64,000 nt of DNA from JAZKHT01 sp040385245 (GTDB lineage: Bacteria > Pseudomonadota > Alphaproteobacteria > Rhodobacterales > Rhodobacteraceae), in contig JAZKHT010000007.1 of NCBI GenBank assembly GCA_040385245.1, positions 186,001-250,000 of the forward strand, given 5' to 3'. Position numbers and translations under genes: made by a program. The stretch's first letter is position 1; each line of letters begins with the position of its first letter. Of the stretch, positions 59,083 through 64,000 are shown in pieces. Below the pieces are notes generated by a model. The model worked only from the letters and a program-made list of their open reading frames with translations. It did no database searches and had not been told where the DNA came from.

Positions 59083-59928
59083 TCAGAACGAGAAGCTAAC
59101 GCCGAGGTCGTAGGACGGCTCGCCCGAGGTTTTGTTCTCAACATAGCCGCCGACAACCGAAGCACCGCCGCCGAGGTCATAGGCAGCGCCCAGACCGTAG
59201 GCTTCCACGCCGCCCAGTTCTTCGTCGTCGTTGTAGAACGCGGTCAGGGTCAGAGCGTCCATGCTGTAGTCAACCGACACGCCCATTTGCGAACCGTCGA
59301 CGCCGCCCGAAGCTTCACCGTAGCGGGCTTTGACAGTCACAGCACCGAAGGTCGCGTTCGCGCCAACGATGATGTGGTCGGTGTCATCGCCGTCATCTTC
59401 GTAACCCAGAGCGAACGAGTAGTCGCCCATGGCGTACGACACGGCAGCCGACATGGCCACATCGCCGTCACGCGGGTTGGTCGCCGACAGGTAGAAGCCC
59501 AAATCGCCAGTGGAGTACTCGTACAGAGCATCCGAACCACCGTCGCCGTTGGCGATGAAGGTCGACTCGTTGTAATCGCCCAAACCGGTCAGGCCAACGC
59601 CCGAGATGTGGCCGACAGCAGCGTTCGCAGCGCCATCAACGTCGCCCATCGACAGTTTGCCGAAAGCGCCCGAGATGAACACGGAACCGGCCGAGCCGTC
59701 GTCGTTGGCTTCGTCAGCATTGTCAGCGCGGAAAGAAGCGCCGAATGCCAGGCCGCCATCGGTTTCGCCGGCCAAGTTGAACACGACACGAGCGCGGCTG
59801 GTGAACTCAACGTCCCCGCCTTCGGTCGAGATAACACCCATACGAGCGGAGCCCGACAGGGTCACTTCGGCAGCGGCGAAGCCAGCGGTGCCGACCAGAA
59901 CAGTGGTCGCAAGAAGAATCTTTTTCAT
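59083..59928 (-). CDS. Alphaproteobacterial porin (third)
   Basis: 281 residues. KKILLATTVLVGTAGFAAAEV is the signal peptide; ARMGVISTEGGDVEFTSRARVVF, FISGAFGKLSMGDVDGAANAAVGHISGVG and the C-terminal PSYDLGVSFSF match its neighbours. Acidic loops with repeated Asp (EDDGDDTDH) suggest a cation-selective or acid-rich channel mouth. It is closest in length and signal peptide to the 279-residue copy. ATG 59928 is the signal start; a conserved upstream motif lies at 60058. Confidence 0.9.
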   Translation of the reverse strand: MKKILLATTVLVGTAGFAAAEVTLSGSARMGVISTEGGDVEFTSRARVVFNLAGETDGGLAFGASFRADNADEANDDGSAGSVFISGAFGKLSMGDVDGAANAAVGHISGVGLTGLGDYNESTFIANGDGGSDALYEYSTGDLGFYLSATNPRDGDVAMSAAVSYAMGDYSFALGYEDDGDDTDHIIVGANATFGAVTVKARYGEASGGVDGSQMGVSVDYSMDALTLTAFYNDDEELGGVEAYGLGAAYDLGGGASVVGGYVENKTSGEPSYDLGVSFSF

Positions 59929-60057
59929 CGTTTTCCCTCGTTGTCTGTAAGGAACGCCCAACCCAGGGGACTCCGGATTGGGGATGTCCTGTTATTCTTT
60001 CTTAACGCCCCGGATTGCAACGATGAGGCGTTAACCTGTCTTAATGTCGGGCAGTTT

Positions 60058-60076
60058 GGTGCAGGTTTGCCACAGT
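60058..60076 (-). promoter_or_regulatory. Motif shared by two porin upstream regions (copy 2)
   Basis: On the minus strand ACTGTGGC-N5-TGCACC, 130 bases before the third porin start. Its 14 defined bases are identical to copy 1 at 57105-57123. Between it and the porin lies an 8-base inverted repeat (TTAACGCC, 60002-60009, with GGCGTTAA, 60027-60034). Confidence 0.45.
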
Positions 60077-60211
60077 CTGCCGCAGCCGCCCCGCGTTGGG
60101 CCGGAAAACCGGGCCGCGCAACCGCCGGGGCGGGGGGATCAAAGCCAAAAAGCCTTGGCACGCCTTGGCCGCTGGGCTAGACAACAGGCAATAAGGTAAC
60201 CGGGGGACCGC

Positions 60212-60766
60212 ATGAACCTGCATCGCTTGGCACAAGTCGCGCTGGTCGGCGGCCTGATCGTTTCGCTTTCGGCCTGTGGCAGCGGCATCGCCAGTGGTGA
60301 CAGCGGCCTGTTCCGGCGCGGCGGATCGACGATTCCATCAGAACAGCAGCTTGACCGGAAAGAGCGTGCGGATGCACAACGCGCCGCCCTTGCCCGTGCC
60401 AGTGGGGAAGATAAGAAGCGGTCGACGATCTGGGATCTGTTCGGCAACGCCGACAATCCGAACACCACTGTCGAGGTGAACAAGTATCTGTGGCAGGCCA
60501 GCCTTGATGTGCTGAATTTCCTGCCGGTTCAGTCGGTTGATCCCTTTACCGGGGTGATCGTCACCGGATATGGCACACCGCCCGGTGGTGGCCGGTCGTA
60601 TCGCGCCACGATCTATGTGCAAGACCCGGCGCTGGACGCACGGTCGCTGAAGGTGGCGCTGCAAACCAGCGGTGGCGGGGCGGTTGCGCCCGAAACTTCC
60701 CGCGCGATCGAGGATGCGATCCTGACCCGCGCGCGCCAACTGCGCATTCAGGACAGCAAACTGTAG
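60212..60766 (+). CDS. DUF3576 family lipoprotein
   Basis: 184 residues. The lipobox is VSLSACGSG, so it is lipidated after signal cleavage. STIWDLFGNADNPNTTVEVNKYLWQASLDVLNFLPVQSVDPFTGVI and DPALDARSLKVALQTSGGGAVAPETSRAIEDAILTRARQLRI are the DUF3576 core. Function is unknown, but in alphaproteobacteria it regularly precedes leuS, lptE and holA, which suggests an envelope role. ATG 60212 fits the signal. Confidence 0.88.
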   Translation: MNLHRLAQVALVGGLIVSLSACGSGIASGDSGLFRRGGSTIPSEQQLDRKERADAQRAALARASGEDKKRSTIWDLFGNADNPNTTVEVNKYLWQASLDVLNFLPVQSVDPFTGVIVTGYGTPPGGGRSYRATIYVQDPALDARSLKVALQTSGGGAVAPETSRAIEDAILTRARQLRIQDSKL

Positions 60767-60780
60767 CACTTGGCGCTGTT

Positions 60781-60840
60781 GCAGGGTCAGAACTGGGGTG
60801 CCGCCCCAGACCCTGGGATATTTGCGCCAAGATGAAAGGG
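60781..60840 (+). repeat. Dispersed hairpin-plus-tail repeat after the DUF3576 gene
   Basis: CAGGGTC (60782-60788) with GACCCTG (60809-60815) and inner CTGGGG (60793-60798) with CCCCAG (60804-60809) form a nested hairpin. The tail GGGATATTTGCGCCAAGATG starts at 60815 and is the cleanest copy in the window. It lies between the DUF3576 stop and leuS. Confidence 0.8.
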
Positions 60841-60906
60841 CAAAGGCTGGACCCCCTGTGCCGCCCGGTGTAATCCGCACGGGTCCTGCACGAGATGAGG
60901 CCGAGA

Positions 60907-63450
60907 ATGTCGCGTTACGATCCTGCCGTCACCGAACCGAAATGGCAAACCGCCTGGGAGGCGGACGGCACCTTTACCGCGCGGCGCGATCCGGCCAAGC
61001 CGAAGTATTACGTGCTGGAGATGTTCCCCTATCCGTCAGGGCGCATCCACATGGGGCATGTGCGCAACTACACGATGGGCGATGTGGTGGCACGCTACAA
61101 ATCCGCCGCCGGGTTTTCTGTGCTGCATCCGATGGGCTGGGATGCCTTTGGCATGCCCGCCGAAAACGCCGCGATGGAACGGGGCGGCCACCCCAAGGAC
61201 TGGACCTATTCCAACATCGCCGACATGCGCGCGCAGATGAAACCGCTGGGCCTGTCGATTGACTGGAGCCGCGAGTTTGCGACCTGCGATCCCGAATATT
61301 ACGGCCAGCAGCAATCCATGTTCATCGACATGATGGACGCGGGCCTGATCTACCGCAAGAACGCGGTGGTGAACTGGGACCCGGTCGACATGACCGTGCT
61401 GGCGAACGAACAGGTGATCGACGGGCGCGGCTGGCGGTCGAACGCGCTGGTGGAACGGCGCGAGTTGACGCAATGGTTTTTCCGCATCTCTGACTATTCC
61501 GGCGAACTGCTGGACGCGCTGGAGACGTTGACCGACTGGCCCGAAAAGGTGCGCCTGATGCAGGCGAACTGGATCGGCAAGTCGCGCGGGCTGCAATTCG
61601 CCTTTACCACCACCGGCGCGCCCGAAGGCTTTGACCGGTTGGAGGTGTATACGACCCGGCCCGACACGCTGCTGGGCGCGTCCTTTGCCGCGATCAGCCC
61701 CGATCACCCGCTGGCCAAGCATCTGGAACGCCACGATCCCGCGCTGGCCGAATTCGTCGCAGAATGTCGTCGTATCGGCACCAGCGAAGAGGCGTTGGAA
61801 AAGGCCGACAAGCGGGGGTTGGACACGGGCATCCGTGTTCTGCATCCCTTTGACAACGCGGTGCAATTACCGGTCTATATCGCGAACTTCATCCTGATGG
61901 ACTATGGCACAGGGGCGATTTTCGGCTGCCCCGCCCATGACGCGCGGGATTTTGAATTCGCCACGAAATACGGCCTGCCGATCCCGCCCGTCTTTGTCGC
62001 CGAAGGCGCGGACGAGGCAGCGCTGACCGAGGCGTTCGTTCCGATGAAATCCGAACGCGTGCGCTATCTGCGCGGTTTTGCCGGGGCCGAGGTGCAGACC
62101 GGCGACGAAGCCATCGCCGCCGCCATCGCGTTTTGCGAAGAGCGCGGCGTCGGACGCGGCGTGACCAACTATCGCCTGCGCGACTGGGGCATTTCCCGCC
62201 AACGCTATTGGGGCTGCCCGATTCCGGTCGTGCATTGCGCCACCTGCGGCGTGGTGGCCGAGGCCAAGGAAAACCTGCCCGTCCGTCTGCCCGATGATGT
62301 GACCTTTGACCAACCCGGCAATCCGCTGGACCGCCACCCGACCTGGCGCACTTGCACCTGCCCGAAATGCGGCGGCGCGGCGCGGCGCGAGACGGACACG
62401 ATGGATACCTTTGTCGATTCAAGCTGGTATTACGCGCGCTTCACTTCTCCCCATGCCGCGACACCGACGGATGCGGCAGACGCGGACTATTGGATGAACG
62501 TCGACCAATACATCGGCGGGATCGAGCATGCGATTCTGCACCTGCTGTATTCCCGCTTCTTCGCCCGCGCGATGCACAAGACCGGTCATCTGCCTGCCAA
62601 GGCAATCGAGCCGTTCAACGCCCTGTTCACCCAAGGCATGGTCACGCACGAGATTTACCTGACCCGCGATGCCGCCGGTCGCCCGGTCTACCACCTGCCC
62701 GAAGACGTGACCGACGGAAAGCTGGCCGACGGAACGGCGGTGGAAATCATCCCTTCGGCCAAGATGTCGAAGTCGAAAAAGAACGTCGTCGATCCGGTCA
62801 GCATCATTCAGGCCTTTGGCGCCGACACCGCGCGCTGGTTTGTCATGTCAGACAGCCCGCCCGAACGCGATGTGGAATGGACTGCGTCGGGGGCCGAAGC
62901 ATCCTACAAACACTTGAACCGCGTCTGGCGCATCGCGTCGGACATCGCGGCATCCGATACGCCCGCAACGGCGGATGACCTTCCCCTGGCCCGCGCCACC
63001 GCCAAGGCGATTGACGAGGTGACAAAGGGGATCGAAGGGTTCGCCTTCAACAAGGCCATCGCCAAGCTGTATGAATTCACCAACACGCTGCAAAAGTCGC
63101 AGGCCGGAACGGCGGCGCGGCGGGATGCGATGAAGGTGATGGCACAACTGATCCAGCCGATGACGCCGCATCTGGCCGAAGAGGTGTGGCAGATGCTGGG
63201 CGGCGAGGGGCTGGTGGCCCGCGCGCCGTGGCTACAGGCCGACCCCGCGCTGCTGATCGAGGACACCGTGATCCTGCCGATCCAGATCAACGGCAAGCGC
63301 CGCGCGGAAATCAGCGTGCCGCGCGATATGCCCGCGGCAGAGGTTGAAAAGATCGCACTGGCCAACGATGATGTGGTGAAGTTTCTGGCCGGTCAGCCGG
63401 TGAAGAAGCTGATCGTCGTTCCGGGGCGTATCATCAATGTCGTCGTCTGA
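60907..63450 (+). CDS. leuS: Leucyl-tRNA synthetase
   Basis: 847 residues. The HIGH-type motif is PSGRIHMGHVRNY, the KMSKS motif SAKMSKSKKNVVDP; the editing domain carries TTRPDTLLGASFAAI-type sequence. A zinc-like Cys set (HCATCGVVA, CTCPKCGG) is present. It charges tRNA-Leu. ATG 60907 (MSRYDPAVTE) is preferred over 60895. Its end overlaps lptE by 14 bases. Confidence 0.98.
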   Translation: MSRYDPAVTEPKWQTAWEADGTFTARRDPAKPKYYVLEMFPYPSGRIHMGHVRNYTMGDVVARYKSAAGFSVLHPMGWDAFGMPAENAAMERGGHPKDWTYSNIADMRAQMKPLGLSIDWSREFATCDPEYYGQQQSMFIDMMDAGLIYRKNAVVNWDPVDMTVLANEQVIDGRGWRSNALVERRELTQWFFRISDYSGELLDALETLTDWPEKVRLMQANWIGKSRGLQFAFTTTGAPEGFDRLEVYTTRPDTLLGASFAAISPDHPLAKHLERHDPALAEFVAECRRIGTSEEALEKADKRGLDTGIRVLHPFDNAVQLPVYIANFILMDYGTGAIFGCPAHDARDFEFATKYGLPIPPVFVAEGADEAALTEAFVPMKSERVRYLRGFAGAEVQTGDEAIAAAIAFCEERGVGRGVTNYRLRDWGISRQRYWGCPIPVVHCATCGVVAEAKENLPVRLPDDVTFDQPGNPLDRHPTWRTCTCPKCGGAARRETDTMDTFVDSSWYYARFTSPHAATPTDAADADYWMNVDQYIGGIEHAILHLLYSRFFARAMHKTGHLPAKAIEPFNALFTQGMVTHEIYLTRDAAGRPVYHLPEDVTDGKLADGTAVEIIPSAKMSKSKKNVVDPVSIIQAFGADTARWFVMSDSPPERDVEWTASGAEASYKHLNRVWRIASDIAASDTPATADDLPLARATAKAIDEVTKGIEGFAFNKAIAKLYEFTNTLQKSQAGTAARRDAMKVMAQLIQPMTPHLAEEVWQMLGGEGLVARAPWLQADPALLIEDTVILPIQINGKRRAEISVPRDMPAAEVEKIALANDDVVKFLAGQPVKKLIVVPGRIINVVV

Positions 63451-63931
63451 CCGCCGCACCCTTTTGTGCCTGCTGGCCGGGCTGCCTTTGGCGGCCTGCG
63501 GCTTTTCCCCGGTCTATGCGCCGGGCGGCCCCGCCGCCGCCTTGCGCGGCCGCATCCGGGTGGACGCGCCGACAGATCGGAACGGTTTTGACTTTGTCGA
63601 ACGGCTGGAGGAACAGCTTGGCCGACCGCAGGCCCCCATCTACGATCTGTCCTACACCATCAAGACCAACCAGATCAGCGTCGGCATCACCCCTGACAAC
63701 GACATCACCCGCTACAACCTGACGGGCCGCGTCGATTGGTCGGTGACCGACCGCACCAGCGGTGCGCGGGTGGCAGGGGGAACGGCGGAAAGCTTTACTT
63801 CGTTCTCGGCCACCGGTTCGACCGTGGCTGGCCTTGCTGCCGAAGAGGATGCCGGCCTGCGCCTGATGCGCATCCTTGCCGATCAGATCGTGACACAGAT
63901 CGCCGCAACCGCGCCGGGCTGGGCCGGATGA
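63437..63931 (+). CDS. lptE: LPS-assembly lipoprotein LptE
   Basis: 164 residues. Lipobox LPLAACGFSPVY, with Cys21 lipidated. LRGRIRVDAPTDRNGFDFVERLEEQLG and RYNLTGRVDWSVTD are typical of alphaproteobacterial LptE, which plugs LptD to insert LPS. It overlaps leuS by 14 bases and holA by four, as in related genomes. Confidence 0.9.
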   Translation: MSSSDRRTLLCLLAGLPLAACGFSPVYAPGGPAAALRGRIRVDAPTDRNGFDFVERLEEQLGRPQAPIYDLSYTIKTNQISVGITPDNDITRYNLTGRVDWSVTDRTSGARVAGGTAESFTSFSATGSTVAGLAAEEDAGLRLMRILADQIVTQIAATAPGWAG

Positions 63932-64000
63932 TCCTGAAAGGGATCGAGGCGACACGCTATTTCGCCAAGCCCGATCCGGGAAAGGCGGGCCTGCTGATTT
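63928..64000 (+). CDS. holA: DNA polymerase III delta subunit HolA, N-terminal fragment
   Basis: 24 codons reach the window edge. MILKGIEATRYFAKPDP is close to the HolA start of alphaproteobacteria, and the lptE-holA order fits. The ATG overlaps the lptE stop (ATGA). The delta subunit opens the sliding clamp during loading. Only the beginning can be judged. Confidence 0.8.
   Translation, partial: MILKGIEATRYFAKPDPGKAGLLI

Noticed and set aside
60002..60034. Inverted repeat TTAACGCC...GGCGTTAA as a terminator
   Set aside because: The 17-base loop and eight-base arms upstream of both divergent genes do not fit a terminator; possible operator, but unsupported.
60031..60044. CtrA-like site TTAA-N6-TTAA upstream of the third porin
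   Set aside because: The CtrA consensus has a seven-base spacer; six does not fit, and AT-rich promoters give such pairs by chance.
1..64000. Prophage, insertion sequence, CRISPR array, tRNA or rRNA
   Set aside because: I looked for integrase/transposase motifs, regularly spaced repeats and tRNA T-loop/CCA signatures in the gaps and found none.

Overview
The window is chromosomal DNA from an alphaproteobacterium, most likely a member of the Rhodobacteraceae (Rhodobacter/Loktanella/roseobacter type). The support is high GC content, the RpoE-ChrR singlet-oxygen cassette with its five-gene divergent operon, small alphaproteobacterial porins, the DUF3576-leuS-lptE-holA order, an orphan OmpR-type regulator, and a dispersed hairpin-plus-tail repeat of a kind I associate with this family. 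It is mostly core genome. I see no prophage, integrase, insertion sequence, CRISPR array, rRNA or tRNA.

Layout. 1-4.6 kb: the end of an amidase, a DapC-like aminotransferase and FtsK. 4.6-9.6 kb, minus strand: a compact run of gamma-glutamyltransferase, free-methionine-sulfoxide reductase, a double GFA-domain protein, a LysE exporter, homocysteine S-methyltransferase and a pseudouridine synthase, with a sulfur/thiol theme. 9.8-11 kb: a STAS/anti-sigma-kinase pair and HspQ. 11-18.8 kb: AEC permease, lytic transglycosylase lipoprotein, LolA, an Fe-S flavin amine dehydrogenase, a decayed GFA gene, aldehyde dehydrogenase, 1-Cys peroxiredoxin and a PPOX-type stress protein. 18.8-25.8 kb: the ribosome/RNA block rbfA, truB, rpsO, pnp, interrupted by a phosphodiester-glycosidase gene, DUF1643 and an oppositely oriented RTX gene.

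25.9-28.6 kb: dapB, a small secreted protein, DUF1674 and rsmB. 28.7-34.8 kb: the RpoE-ChrR region. A flavin amine oxidase, DUF1365, MFS, DUF3833 and SDR operon runs left with four ATGA overlaps; rpoE and chrR run right. The intergenic region carries two divergent promoters with the same layout, TGATCC-N18-TAAAAG. This is the best functional system in the window. 34.8-49.2 kb, minus strand: HutD, RmuC, MutL; an M16 peptidase pair; DUF3035, LspA, PurH, heparinase; then a saccharopine-pathway pair, a WGR protein and XthA.

49.3-64 kb: a small secreted protein, an orphan response regulator, RibA with an L,D-transpeptidase, amylosucrase, YggS, three porins surrounding a TPR-sulfotransferase, and the DUF3576, leuS, lptE, holA cluster. 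The non-coding material includes three terminators with the same 13-nt core, four copies of a dispersed repeat (one as a 24-bp perfect inverted repeat), a hairpin in the pnp leader, and a motif shared upstream of two porins. All functions are assigned by reading motifs and family resemblance; no database search was run.
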